Of a stretch of 64,000 nt of DNA, positions 26,031 through 34,652 are shown in pieces. A program made the position numbers and the translations under genes. The DNA lies in the NCBI RefSeq assembly GCF_013408745.1, contig NZ_JACCBJ010000001.1, positions 3,658,001 to 3,722,000 of the forward strand, written 5' to 3'. The notes beneath the pieces were generated by a model. That model worked only from the letters and a program-made list of their open reading frames with translations. It made no database searches and had not been told where the DNA came from. Source of the stretch: Leifsonia soli (GTDB taxonomy: Bacteria; Actinomycetota; Actinomycetes; Actinomycetales; Microbacteriaceae). Each line of letters begins with the position of its first letter. Position 1 is the first letter of the stretch.

Positions 26031-26425
26031 ACGCGTGACTCGCCGTCAAGCGACGTAGGCCACGCTTGCCGCGGGCATAGCGGGCGGCGCGAGTGAGGTG
26101 CTGCAGCGGTGGCTTGCTCCCTGCGCATGCCGACGTATTAGGCGGAACCTGCTGTCCCTAGATCTCCAAACCCGTCAGAGCGCGCGGTTGATGCGCCTGC
26201 CATCAGGTGGGGACATTGGTCCAACCAAGGGTGAAGAGCGGTAGGGGTTCGGTTCCAGCGATGTCCTGACGTCTGCCGATTTGGTGCTCGCGCACTGCAG
26301 GGGCTAACTGCAACCGTTCCTGTGGAGCCGGCAGCGCCGCGAGCGCTCCGCCGTCACCGCCCCGTCCGCTGCGCCGCGCCAGCGCGTTCAGATTGCAGGA
26401 AGCCGGCGTGCACGATGACGTGAAG
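26031..26425. other. Intergenic region between convergent moaD and moaE, nothing recognised
   Basis: About 400 bases with lower GC than moaA-moaD. No open frame with a ribosome site and no strong hairpin is seen; the base-composition step lies close to the moaD stop. Confidence 0.4.
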
Positions 26426-26839
26426 TTAGAGTCCTACCCACTCCGTTGCGCCGGCGGCGTAGTGTTGACGCTTCCAAATCGGGACCCGCCTCTTGATGAT
26501 CTCGACAAGGTTTGCGCAGGCTGCGAACGCCTCGGGGCGATGCGGGGCCGCGACGGCCGCGATCAAGGCCAGGTCTCCGATAGCTAGCGACCCCACCCGG
26601 TGTTGTGCCGCTACCTGCAGGCCAGTGGCCTCGGCGATTTCTTCGCAGCACTGTCGCAGGAACGTCTCGGCTTGGGGATGTGCGCGGTAGTCGAGCGAGA
26701 GGACGCTGCGGCCGCCGTCGTGGTCACGCACGATCCCGTGAAATGACACGACCGCACCTGCCTCGGCGCTCCAAACGAACTCGTCGACGGTCGCGGGTTT
26801 CAGCGGTTCGCCGGTGACTGCGGCGAGGATATCCTTCAT
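26426..26839 (-). CDS. moaE: Molybdopterin synthase catalytic subunit, 137 aa
   Basis: Characteristic MoaE segments: GAVVSFHGIVRDHDGGRSVL, LDYRAHPQAE, AQHRVGSLAIGDLALIAAVA, APHRPEAFAACANLVEIIKR and the C-terminal PIWKRQHYAAGATEWVGL, where the lysines K and R-W-K contact the substrate. It joins the MoaD thiocarboxylate to cyclic pyranopterin monophosphate. ATG 26839 (AGAGG upstream) is chosen; an ATG at 26872 would add 11 residues. It is oriented against moaA-moaD, an unusual arrangement, and its codon use is less GC-biased. Confidence 0.93.
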   Translation of the reverse strand: MKDILAAVTGEPLKPATVDEFVWSAEAGAVVSFHGIVRDHDGGRSVLSLDYRAHPQAETFLRQCCEEIAEATGLQVAAQHRVGSLAIGDLALIAAVAAPHRPEAFAACANLVEIIKRRVPIWKRQHYAAGATEWVGL

Positions 26840-27109
26840 TGCTTTATCGCCTCTGTGGAGCTTGTTTGGCATATTAGGTGGAGAAGCTGTTCCTGACGGT
26901 GTTCGTATCGGTGCCGTGGTCCATGAGCTCTGGTCGCTACTCGTGAGGAGGTCACGACGACGCGGGTACGGGCCCGGCGAGAACGCCGGCGCCGTGCAGG
27001 CGGAGCGAGCGGGCAGCAGTGCGTTCGACGAACGTATGTTGAACGCGCACGCACTCGCTCATCAGTTGCGGCGCCGTTGTCATTCCTTGGCGCCTTCGCT
27101 TCCGTCGAG

Positions 27110-27556
27110 TCAGTACAGATCGTCTTGTTCGACGATGTGCACGGCGGCTTCCTCGGCGGACGACTCGCCCCCGTCGATACCGACGTCGAGAGCCCAGAAC
27201 TCCGACTCGGGCTCGACGCTGTCGGGTTCGGCGAAGACGATTCGCCCCGCCCGTAGCGTCCCGACCTGGTCGTCGAGGAGCTCACCGTCGGTGTCCGAGG
27301 TGTCGCCCAGACCGTCTCCGTAATCGTCGTCTGACACTTCTGGTACTTCCCGTGCCAACCGAGCGGAGAGTGGTTCGTGAGTGTGCGCCTCCCGCGGGGT
27401 GTAGCCCCACGCCAGATCAGCAGGGCGATAGTCGAGCGGTGAATAGGAGAGTTCGTCCACATCGTCGCCGAGCTCGTCACCGTCGAGGCTTTCGTCGGTG
27501 GGAAGGAGCTCGAGGCCGTCGCTCAAGTCGTCGTATTCGGTGCCGGCGTCTGACAT
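27110..27556 (-). CDS. DUF5709 family protein, 148 aa
   Basis: A very acidic protein with the DUF5709 pattern seen in actinobacteria: an N-terminal LLPTDESLDGDELGDDVDEL, then SPLDYRPADLAWGYTPREAH, EPLSARLAREVPEV and a variable acidic C-terminus. No signal peptide, cysteines or TM. Function is unknown; members often lie near stress and sigma-factor genes, as here. GTAGAACAGG-type leader without a strong Shine-Dalgarno sequence precedes the ATG. Confidence 0.75.
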   Translation of the reverse strand: MSDAGTEYDDLSDGLELLPTDESLDGDELGDDVDELSYSPLDYRPADLAWGYTPREAHTHEPLSARLAREVPEVSDDDYGDGLGDTSDTDGELLDDQVGTLRAGRIVFAEPDSVEPESEFWALDVGIDGGESSAEEAAVHIVEQDDLY

Positions 27557-27926
27557 CCTGTTCTACCTCTCTATCCGGATCACCTGCTTTAGCGACGTAG
27601 TCGAAGGTGCCTCTTACGCGCGATTCGTAACTCGGTGCGGTCGAGTGCGGGTCGCAGCCCGAACGTCATTCACGCGACGAATTTTCTACCCAATTTTCTG
27701 CGCACGAGGTCCGCAGTCAACGGAGGACGGGGACTAGGCCGGTGACAGGCGGACGTCAATGGCCCAGCGAAATTAGAGACGCAATCGTCTTGTTATAGCT
27801 TCGAGTGGTTGGCGGTCGTACCCTCGTGTGCTCTGTTTTCACTAGCCTAGCTTCGTTGTCACGAATGCGAAGACTGGCCTAATCTGGACGCAATAGTTCC
27901 GTTGATTGAATCGAGGTCGGACGGAC
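27557..27926. other. Divergent promoter region between the DUF5709 gene and sigma copy 2
   Basis: No gene is seen. The plus-strand promoter can be read as TTGTCA (27856-27861), 18-base spacer, TAATCT (27880-27885), followed by the conserved element described separately. Confidence 0.5.
27885..27900 (+). promoter_or_regulatory. Conserved element upstream of sigma copy 2
   Basis: TGGACGCAATAGTTCC just downstream of the -10-like TAATCT, 27 bases before the sigma start. It matches the elements before sigma copies 1 and 3. Confidence 0.6.
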
Positions 27927-28577
27927 ATGGATAGTGAATCAACGTCATGGCTGACCGCGCTGACTGCCCGAGGCGCTGAATGTAACACCGCTCAGGCGCG
28001 GCTCCACGAAATGTTGCTTAAGGTCGCGATGAAAGAGGCATACCGTCGCGGTCCTGCAGCTCGCATCAGCGGCCCAGAGCTGGATGACATCGCGCACCAA
28101 GCCGCTGATGACGCGATGCTCTCCTTGCTCGGGAAGCTGGAGACTTTCCGAGGCGAGAGCCGCTTCACCACTTGGGCATACCGCTTTGTCGTGTTGGAGG
28201 TTTCGAGCAAGTTAGGGCGTCACTACTGGCGCCGTCCGACCGTGCCTCTCGATGCCGACGACTGGGATCGTCTGCCCGCAAAGTATGGCGCCGACCCACT
28301 GGCAGCGGCTCAACATCGGGACCTGATTGCCGCGGTGCAGCGCGCAGTCGAGACGCTCACGGAGCATCAACGTACCTTGTTCGTTTCCATTGTGGTGAAC
28401 GGCATCTCGATCGACGCGATGGCGGCGAAATTGGGGTCTACGCCTGGCGCGCTCTATAAGACCGTTTTCGATGCTCGTCGTAAAATACGTGCCTACCTGA
28501 CAACTAATGGTTATCTAGAGCAAGACGCGGGGGTAGCCCGAAGCGGTCGGGAACAGGTAGGGGTAGAGACAGCGTGA
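27927..28577 (+). CDS. Sigma-70 family (ECF-type) RNA polymerase sigma factor, copy 2, 216 aa
   Basis: The closest relative of the copy at 23718-24362. It begins MDSESTSWLTALTARG; region 2 is GKLETFRGESRFTTWAYRFV and region 4 is TEHQRTLFVSIVVNGISIDA with AKLGSTPGALYKTVFDARRK. Between them the linker differs between copies, while regions 2 and 4 are nearly constant. The 3' end overlaps the anti-sigma gene by four bases (GTGA). The ATG at 27927 follows GGTCGGACGG; a TTG at 27906 is in frame but less likely. Confidence 0.88.
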   Translation: MDSESTSWLTALTARGAECNTAQARLHEMLLKVAMKEAYRRGPAARISGPELDDIAHQAADDAMLSLLGKLETFRGESRFTTWAYRFVVLEVSSKLGRHYWRRPTVPLDADDWDRLPAKYGADPLAAAQHRDLIAAVQRAVETLTEHQRTLFVSIVVNGISIDAMAAKLGSTPGALYKTVFDARRKIRAYLTTNGYLEQDAGVARSGREQVGVETA

Positions 28578-28825
28578 GCAACGCTTCGGAGTGGATCGAT
28601 CGGTTCCTAGCCGCCGACCCAGAGGACGTCGGTTGCGACGAGGTCATGGCTGTTATGCACATTTATGTGGATTTGCGCGCCGCTGGTGTGAATCCTGAAG
28701 ATCGCTACCCGGGAGTAGCAGCCCATTTAGCCGCATGCCGCGGCTGTGCCGACGATGTTGCCGGTCTACTGGAGATCGCTTCCGACAAGGACTTTCAACT
28801 CCGGCCGCCCAGCGTGGAGGGCTGA
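28574..28825 (+). CDS. Zinc-finger-type anti-sigma factor, 83 aa
   Basis: Cognate partner of sigma copy 2 by position (four-base overlap, GTG start). Ligand pattern C21, H29, H51, C55, C58 (AAHLAACRGCADDV). The sequence parallels the anti-sigma at 23464-23721 along its whole length (WIDRFLAADPEDVGCDEVMA against WIERLLAADPRDVGCDSAVA), so the two sigma/anti-sigma pairs arose by duplication of a cassette. It is soluble. Confidence 0.8.
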   Translation: MSNASEWIDRFLAADPEDVGCDEVMAVMHIYVDLRAAGVNPEDRYPGVAAHLAACRGCADDVAGLLEIASDKDFQLRPPSVEG

Positions 28826-28883
28826 CCAGGGCTGCCGAGTGCCACCTCCGTCACCAAATGGCCCGCACTGTAGCGTGGCCCTC

Positions 28884-30815
28884 ATGCCTGCATCTGAAGC
28901 TGGAGCCGACGGCGACCGTCTACTTACCCTTGCGTTCGCTATCGAGTCGAACCCCTCCGCATATGCGCTGCTGATTGGGGCTGGCGTCTCCAAGAGTGCA
29001 GGGCTGCCTAGCGCCTGGGAGGTCATCACTCTCCTCACCGCTCAGCTGGCGCACCTCCGAGGCGAGAGCCCACCGGACCCAGTGGAATGGTACGAAAGCA
29101 CCTACGGCGAGAAAGCGTCGTACGACCTGGTCCTCAAAAGGTTGGCTCCGACAAGCTTCGAGCGTCAGCCGCTTCTGCGCAAGCAGTTCGAAACCTCAGA
29201 CGGATTGAATGGGAATCCGTCACCGGCCCATCACGCTATCGCTGACCTTGCGGTGCTTGGTGCTGTCAAGGTCATCGTCACCCTCAACTTCGACCGGCTC
29301 ATCGAAGCCGCACTCCGACAGGCCGGTATCGAACCGACAGTCATAGTCACTGACGCTGACATCGAGGGTATGCCCGCTCTGCATACGATCGACTGCTGCG
29401 TCATTCATCTCCACGGTGACTACCTCAACCCCGATTCGATGTTGAACACGGACGATGAGCTTGTCGAATACTCGTTTCCGCGCCAGCGGATCCTCAAGCA
29501 GATACTCCGCGACTACGGACTGATCGCAGTCGGATGGTCGGCAACTTACGACACCGCCCTCCGCAATGCCGTCGCTGCCGGCTATCGCGAGCGCTACACG
29601 CTCACCTGGATTGAACCCTATGAGCAGAGTCGGCTCGCGGGTGAGCTTGCCCGGTTGAAGAACGCTTCGATGGTCAAGACGTCGGCCGATGACGGTCTGG
29701 GTCGCCTCGCTGACGGTGTGAAGTCGCTTCGCGCTCGTAAAGCCAGGCACCCGTTGACGGTGTCGACCGCGATCGAGACGGCCAAGCGGGAGCTTTCCGG
29801 CGGGACCGTCCGTATCGGCTTGCATGACACGCTCGCCAGCGAGCTTCGGCGTCTCCATGAACTCGACGACATTCGGAACCCGATCGGCCGGTCGGACGAG
29901 CCCTATTCGGACGTCGCAGAAAGGATAGATGAGGCGTCCAAAGTCGTCTGCGGGTTGGCCGCGACGCTCGCGTTCTGGGGCGACACGGTCACCGACCGGT
30001 GGTGGCTCGGGGAGCTGCGTCGATTCGGCGTCGTGGGTCAGGGCGGTGGGGCCACCCGCCTGCTGGAGCGTCGGCTGGTCGCGGGTGTGAGCTTGTTCTA
30101 CGCGGCTGGGGTTGCCGCCGTCGCGGCGGAACGGTACGACTTGCTGAACCGCTTGTTCAGTATGAACCAGCTGGACCATCAGCGAACCGTTGACGAGTCG
30201 TTTGCCCGCCGTCTCGGCGCCGACAACTTTCCCGGCGAGCCGAGGCCGCGGGCGGTCGTACGGCCGATTCTCGACGAGGTACTCGGGGTCCCGGATGAGC
30301 GACTCGACGAATGGTGGCAGCAGTTCGAGGTCCTCCGGTACACCTACCTTCTGATGCGCAGCCCGTCGTATCGGCAGCTGTTCGAGGAGAACCAGTCCTA
30401 CGAAGCCCAACGAAGGAACGCGTTGAAGATGGCCGGAGAGGTGCGTCTCGGAGTTGTTCCTCATGAGGCCAAGGAATACGAGCAGCGCGCCGAAGCCGCT
30501 GAGAAGGAGGCTGCCTTCGCGATGCGAGGCATTGTGGGGCTTATCTGGCCGGGGTCGGTGCACGTGATGGCGGCCCGCGGCGCGAGCCGCGACCGGGGGA
30601 TCCCGGTAGCGCTGCAACTGGCCGCCGATGTCGAAGCCGAAGGACAGAGTCACCCATTGGTCGCTTCCGGCTTTGCCGAGAATCCGACGCCGCTGGTAGT
30701 CGCTCTCCGCGCCGTGAGCGACGCCCTCGGATCGCGCGGTGACGAAATCGCAAGGATGAGCCAAGGCGGGTACATCCCGATGTCGGTGTGGCTCGACGGA
30801 GTCTCGAGCGGATGA
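28884..30815 (+). CDS. SIR2-domain protein with long C-terminal region, candidate defence NADase, 643 aa
   Basis: The N-terminal 250 residues form a SIR2 fold: the NAD-binding loop GAGVSKSAGLPSAW (from residue 32), TLNFDRLIEAAL (N135, D137), the catalytic histidine in VIHLHGD (H175/H177) and LIAVGWSATYDTALRNAV. This pattern is typical of the SIR2 domains in anti-phage systems (ThsA, DSR-type), which deplete NAD+ on infection, rather than of deacylases, as no zinc cysteines are present. The C-terminal 390 residues are mainly helical and not recognised; they may be the sensor. The ATG at 28884 has no ribosome site but TAGCGT seven bases upstream could be a -10 for a leaderless mRNA. It is a single gene directly after the sigma/anti-sigma pair. 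Confidence 0.8.
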   Translation: MPASEAGADGDRLLTLAFAIESNPSAYALLIGAGVSKSAGLPSAWEVITLLTAQLAHLRGESPPDPVEWYESTYGEKASYDLVLKRLAPTSFERQPLLRKQFETSDGLNGNPSPAHHAIADLAVLGAVKVIVTLNFDRLIEAALRQAGIEPTVIVTDADIEGMPALHTIDCCVIHLHGDYLNPDSMLNTDDELVEYSFPRQRILKQILRDYGLIAVGWSATYDTALRNAVAAGYRERYTLTWIEPYEQSRLAGELARLKNASMVKTSADDGLGRLADGVKSLRARKARHPLTVSTAIETAKRELSGGTVRIGLHDTLASELRRLHELDDIRNPIGRSDEPYSDVAERIDEASKVVCGLAATLAFWGDTVTDRWWLGELRRFGVVGQGGGATRLLERRLVAGVSLFYAAGVAAVAAERYDLLNRLFSMNQLDHQRTVDESFARRLGADNFPGEPRPRAVVRPILDEVLGVPDERLDEWWQQFEVLRYTYLLMRSPSYRQLFEENQSYEAQRRNALKMAGEVRLGVVPHEAKEYEQRAEAAEKEAAFAMRGIVGLIWPGSVHVMAARGASRDRGIPVALQLAADVEAEGQSHPLVASGFAENPTPLVVALRAVSDALGSRGDEIARMSQGGYIPMSVWLDGVSSG

Positions 30816-31125
30816 ACGATCTCAAATCAACTGGATCTTTTTGCGGGTGAAGAGAGCGCGTGATCTCCCTCTCCACCCGCAATGCCGATCGGGTTGGCGG
30901 AAGCGGTCAGGCAATCCCGCCGATGAAGCGTTCGAAACCTCGATCCGATTAGGCGAACTCACCTTACCGCAAAAGGACTTAGTCGTCCCATTTTGACGAC
31001 AGCTACACGAAGTCACACCGGTGGCATGGACGATCGGGATCGCTACGCAGTCTGAGCGACGTGTGGATTACGCGGCTAGCCGGGCCGAGCCGGCTCGGGG
31101 CCTAACACCCTAAGCATCTGAACGT
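30816..31125. other. Intergenic region, nothing coding recognised
   Basis: About 310 bases between convergent genes. A short inverted repeat GGAC-ttagtc-GTCC lies near 30977-30990, reminiscent of the operator arms seen elsewhere, but no gene starts next to it. Confidence 0.4.
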
Positions 31126-31347
31126 TCACGGCAGATCAGCGATCGCGTCCTGATCCTCGTAGCGCTCCAGCACATACTCGGCGTAAGGGAAGTCGCAGGT
31201 GCTGGCAAGTCCGTAGACGGCGACCTTAGCGACGCCATTGAGCTCGGCCGGGAGACGAAGAGTCCGGGGAGGCGTGTCGGCGTCGTCGTTGATCGGGACC
31301 TCCCGATGAGGGCGGCTTCCATCCATCAGTACCGCGATGTAGCTCAT
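31126..31347 (-). CDS. Hypothetical small protein, 73 aa (paralogue of the protein at 54529-54765)
   Basis: Starts MSYIAVLMDGSRPHREVPIN behind AAGGAG. The pattern SY-x-A-x-L-x-DG at the N-terminus, a central LNGVAKVAVYGLAS strand and the PYAEYVLERYE end match the 78-aa protein at 54529-54765 (SYRAILLDG, TAHYELISM, HYQLYAV). Both are probably small beta-rich proteins. No function is known. It lies 65 bases downstream of the dps stop, same strand, and may be co-transcribed. Confidence 0.6.
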   Translation of the reverse strand: MSYIAVLMDGSRPHREVPINDDADTPPRTLRLPAELNGVAKVAVYGLASTCDFPYAEYVLERYEDQDAIADLP

Positions 31348-31412
31348 GATCTCCTTCTCGTGACACCGCCCGAGTCGCGGGTGCGCTCTTGGAGCACCCG
31401 CTCGGTCGTCCG

Positions 31413-31892
31413 TTACTCGCTGATGTGGGAGAACAGGAACCAACGGTCCTTTTCCAGCCCGGCGCCGATCTCGATCGCGACATCCTGGCTGATCGGGTCG
31501 ATCCCGCCGAGCTCCTTCACCGCCTGATTCACACTTTTGAGAGCGGCATCGATGCCGGCGATTACGGTGCGGATGGTGTCATCCGCCTGCAGGAAACCCG
31601 CAGGTGGTTCCGGGGCGCTCGCATTCGCCGCGACCGTCCACAGGCGAGCGTCCACCGGCATTCGCAGAGCAACGATCCGCTCGGCGGCAAGGTCAGCCCA
31701 GTCACGGGCGTGGTCAACGAGCGTGTCGAGCAGTTCGTGCACGGCGACGAAGTTCGTGCCGCGGACATGCCAATGCGCCTGCTTCCCGTTGACGATCAAG
31801 GCCGTCAGGTCGTGCACCACCGGAGTCAGCAGCTCGGCAACGCGGGCGGTGATGTCACTAGTGCTGGTCGTGTTCGTTTCGACATCCGTCAT
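31413..31892 (-). CDS. dps: Dps-family DNA-protecting ferritin-like protein, 159 aa
   Basis: A four-helix ferritin-like protein. The inter-subunit ferroxidase site is seen in KQAHWHVRGTNFVAVHELLD (H40, H42, D56) and DWADLAAERIVALRMP (D67, E71). Dps oligomers oxidise and store iron and protect DNA from peroxide. The C-terminus (GAGLEKDRWFLFSHISE) is the usual W-x-x-R-x-x-like helix end. AAAGGACCCGCC precedes the ATG at 31892. Nearby sigma and redox genes suggest a stress role. Confidence 0.92.
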   Translation of the reverse strand: MTDVETNTTSTSDITARVAELLTPVVHDLTALIVNGKQAHWHVRGTNFVAVHELLDTLVDHARDWADLAAERIVALRMPVDARLWTVAANASAPEPPAGFLQADDTIRTVIAGIDAALKSVNQAVKELGGIDPISQDVAIEIGAGLEKDRWFLFSHISE

Positions 31893-32130
31893 GATGGCGG
31901 GTCCTTTCTGTCGAACGCTTGTGTGACAGAAGGTCTCCGCTCTTACCAAACGGGGCAGAACTTTGGCCGCTTCTGACCCGAACATCAGGATTGCCGAGCG
32001 TTTGCTCGTCAAGCCTTGGGTTAGCCAAACGCACTTGGAGCCGGCTCTCAACTTTCATCCTTGAAGGTGACACCGGACAGATCGACATGCGGTCGAGCGG
32101 CTGTTCAACAAGCGTTGGCTTGGATAGAGG

Positions 32131-32439
32131 TCAGTCTTCGGGGACCAATGTGTAGACAGCGGCATTGCGGCCCTTCGCGTACCGGGCGGCGACGATTTTG
32201 AAACCCGGGTTCTGCTCCGCGATGACTGGCAGCCAGGGGTCGGCACCGTCTGCGCGTAAACGGTACTCCACCTCCGCAGGGAGCAGGGGAATTGTTCTGG
32301 TGTCTTTTGGAGCTTCGATCACCTCAAGCACCCGCCGCGGGCGGATTTGGGGCCGAGCGCCGACCGTACGACGTTCCCTCGGTGAGTAGGCGCGAGTGAC
32401 ACGTGAAAGACGGCCGGCCGCGTTCTCAATTGTCGTCAT
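32131..32439 (-). CDS. Hypothetical protein, 102 aa
   Basis: A basic small protein starting MTTIENAAGRLSRVTRAYSP behind GGAGGGACC. The second half (VEYRLRADGADPWLPVIAEQ, FKIVAARYAKGRNAAVYTLV) looks like a small beta domain. There is no known family. It lies upstream of dps in the same direction, with a 240-base gap. Confidence 0.55.
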   Translation of the reverse strand: MTTIENAAGRLSRVTRAYSPRERRTVGARPQIRPRRVLEVIEAPKDTRTIPLLPAEVEYRLRADGADPWLPVIAEQNPGFKIVAARYAKGRNAAVYTLVPED

Positions 32440-32631
32440 GGTCCCTCCTGCAACGTCGTAGTTTCAACCACAGTTACCACTGCTGCTCAACGCGGCCACC
32501 TCGGAGCCCTCTTCGGCGGCGCGAAATTGGTGCAGGCCGTGTTACTGGTCGCGTCTCGCCGAAAATGTTCGCCATACGTAGATAGACCGAACGGTTCCCG
32601 TTGCCTCGTCGGCATCCGCGGGTTTGTAATT

Positions 32632-32647
32632 TCGGCGAGAGAGTTCC
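32632..32647 (+). promoter_or_regulatory. Conserved element upstream of sigma copy 3
   Basis: TAATTTCGGCGAGAGAGTTCC matches the element before copy 1 (TAATGTGGACGAGATAGTTCC) at 17 of 21 positions, including the -10-like TAATnT. It ends 26 bases before the sigma ATG. Confidence 0.5.
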
Positions 32648-32673
32648 TTCCGGGGGGAAGGGGGTCGACCGGT

Positions 32674-33294
32674 ATGGATACCGACTCAACTGCCTGGCTT
32701 GCAGCGCTCAAATTTGAAGGTCCCCATCAACGTGCTGCACAGGCTCGACTGCATGAGCTGATGCTCAAGGTGGGATTGAAGGAGGCGCACCGGCGGGGTC
32801 CAGCATGGGGTGTTGGCGGCCCGGAGCTGGACGACCTCGCCCTGCAGGCGGCTGACGACGCAATGGTGTCATTGCTCAGGAAGCTAGACACCTTCCGAGG
32901 AGAGAGCCGTTTCACGACGTGGGCGTACAAGTTTGTCGTGCTCGAGGTTTCCAGCAAGCTCGCCCGGAATTGTCGGCGACGTCCATCCATCGCACTAGAC
33001 CTGGATGAATGGGACCGGCTGCCGGAGAAGGACGGCACTCCGAGCCCCCTCGAAAGTGTCCAATATCAGGATCTTGTCGACGCTCTCGGCCGAGCAATAG
33101 CCCGGCTGACACCGCACCAACGCTGCCTGTTTCTCGCCGTTGTTGTCAACGGCGTATCCATCGACGCCATTGCCGCGCATACAGGAGTTACACGGGGCTC
33201 CATCTACAAGGCTGTTTGCGATGCGCGCCACCGGATCCGGACGTATCTCGACGCAGAGGGATACTTGGAAGCCGTTCTCACCCGAGATCCCTAG
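32674..33294 (+). CDS. Sigma-70 family (ECF-type) RNA polymerase sigma factor, copy 3, 206 aa
   Basis: The third paralogue: MDTDSTAWLAALKFEG start, region 2 RKLDTFRGESRFTTWAYKFV, region 4 TPHQRCLFLAVVVNGVSIDA and GVTRGSIYKAVCDARHRIRT. Unlike copies 1 and 2 it has no anti-sigma gene behind it; the next gene is nearly 500 bases away. Region 4 recognition-helix residues differ (TGVTRGSIYKAV against FGSTPGAIYKTV), so promoter choice may have diverged. GGGGGGAAGGGG precedes ATG 32674. Confidence 0.87.
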   Translation: MDTDSTAWLAALKFEGPHQRAAQARLHELMLKVGLKEAHRRGPAWGVGGPELDDLALQAADDAMVSLLRKLDTFRGESRFTTWAYKFVVLEVSSKLARNCRRRPSIALDLDEWDRLPEKDGTPSPLESVQYQDLVDALGRAIARLTPHQRCLFLAVVVNGVSIDAIAAHTGVTRGSIYKAVCDARHRIRTYLDAEGYLEAVLTRDP

Positions 33295-33781
33295 CTCGGA
33301 AGGACTGCTAGAGGTTGCACCCCGTCGCGGCCGAACTGTTCGTCCCCGGGCCGGCGCCATCATCAGGCATCGTCCGCGGCCGAAACACGGTCCCACCGTC
33401 CAGCGCAACCTTTCCAGAACTCGCCCTATTCACAGGGACAACCCGTGCGCCCGGTCCGCGCCCCCTAGGCGAAGGTGATGCAAGCTCGCGAGAGCCATCA
33501 GCGCGTCCACCCCACTCTGACGATGGGCGGTAAAAACGCCTCGCACGGTGGCGCTAGTGATGTGTGAGATCACCCGGGCTGTGCGATTGCGCGGCGGGTA
33601 CGTGACTTTGCGATCCGGTTCGCACAATGTGTGACGTTGCGATCCGGTTCGCACAATGTGGACGTCCTCATTTCCCGGGGATGAGCATGAGCTGCGAGTA
33701 AGCGGCGCCATCCACGCCACGCTCATACGGATGACGGTCAAGGATCGCGTCGACAAAGTAGCCAAGGGAGCAAGAGAAAAA
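33295..33781. other. Intergenic region with a tandem repeat
   Basis: About 490 bases with no convincing gene apart from the tandem repeat at 33602-33659 and the leader of the NmrA-like gene. Confidence 0.5.
33602..33659. repeat. Two tandem copies of a 29-bp unit
   Basis: Bases 33602-33630 and 33631-33659 differ at one position. Each contains the core tgcgatccggttcgcacaat. The 16 bases TGTGTGACGTTGCGAT from the copy junction occur again near 36885-36900. The location 120 bases before the NmrA-like gene suggests a regulatory role or a duplication scar. Confidence 0.7.
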
Positions 33782-34543
33782 ATGAGAATCGTTGTAGCCG
33801 GAGGTACTGGTGTCGTCGGTACGAAGGTCGCCGAGAAGCTCAGATTGGCCGGCCACGATGTCGTCGCGGCGTCGCGTCGGACCGGCGTGAACCTTTACAC
33901 CCGAGACGGGCTTCAGGAGGCGTTGGAAGGCGCGCAGGTTGTTGTCGACTGCTGCAACTCGGTTTACACCGATTACGCGGGCGCTCTCGACTTCTTCGAG
34001 ACCGAGACGTTGAACCTGCTGACTCTGGGCGCAGCCGCAGGGGTCCGGCATCATGTCGTCCTCTCCTTGGTCGGTACCGACAAACTCGGTCAGGCGAATG
34101 GTTCGTACTTCGAGGCGAAGGCTGCGCAGGAGCGACTGGTTGCCGAATCCGGGGTGCCTTATTCGATCATTCGCTCCACCCAGTTCTTCGAGTTCGTGCG
34201 GGCAATTGCGGACTCGGCTACCGAAGCCCAAGTCACACGAGTCGCTGAGGCCCTCGTCCAGCCGATCGCTGCAGCGGATGCGGCGGACGCCGTCGCTCGG
34301 ACGGCGACGGGTGATCCACTGATGAGTGCCATCGAAGTAGCAGGCCCCGACCAATTCCGTTTGGGCGACTTGGTCTCCCTGGAGTTGCGGTGGTCACGTG
34401 ATCCACGCGAAGTGGTAGCTCACGCGGAAGGCGAGTACTTCGGGTCACGGCTGCAACCGCATGATCTGCTGCCCGTTGCCGACGCGAGGTTGTACTGGTC
34501 CCACTTCACCGACTGGCTGGATCAGCGCGAGAGAACCAGTTGA
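33782..34543 (+). CDS. NmrA-like NAD(P)-binding (atypical SDR) protein, 253 aa
   Basis: Rossmann protein beginning MRIVVAGGTGVVGTKVAEKL, with the GGTGVVG dinucleotide loop. It lacks a YxxxK catalytic pair in the usual form but has YFEAKAAQERLVAESGVPYS, in which the Y-x-x-x-K spacing of atypical SDRs is preserved (YFEAK), and IIRSTQFFEF. Such proteins are nicotinamide-dependent reductases or redox sensors. AAGGGAGCAAGAGAAAAA stands before ATG 33782. RecQ follows in the same direction. Confidence 0.85.
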   Translation: MRIVVAGGTGVVGTKVAEKLRLAGHDVVAASRRTGVNLYTRDGLQEALEGAQVVVDCCNSVYTDYAGALDFFETETLNLLTLGAAAGVRHHVVLSLVGTDKLGQANGSYFEAKAAQERLVAESGVPYSIIRSTQFFEFVRAIADSATEAQVTRVAEALVQPIAAADAADAVARTATGDPLMSAIEVAGPDQFRLGDLVSLELRWSRDPREVVAHAEGEYFGSRLQPHDLLPVADARLYWSHFTDWLDQRERTS

Positions 34544-34652
34544 GCCTGCTCGTCGACAAACTGAACGGTTCTCGGCCCCAAGGCGATCCGGCCCACTTGC
34601 GGCCAGGCGTCGGGCTGAAGCGCGAGATGAAACAGGAGCACCCTCACATCCC

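Noticed and set aside
24853..26049. Long open frames on both strands over moaA-moaD
   Set aside because: Produced by the extreme GC3 of moaA and moaD; no independent motifs.
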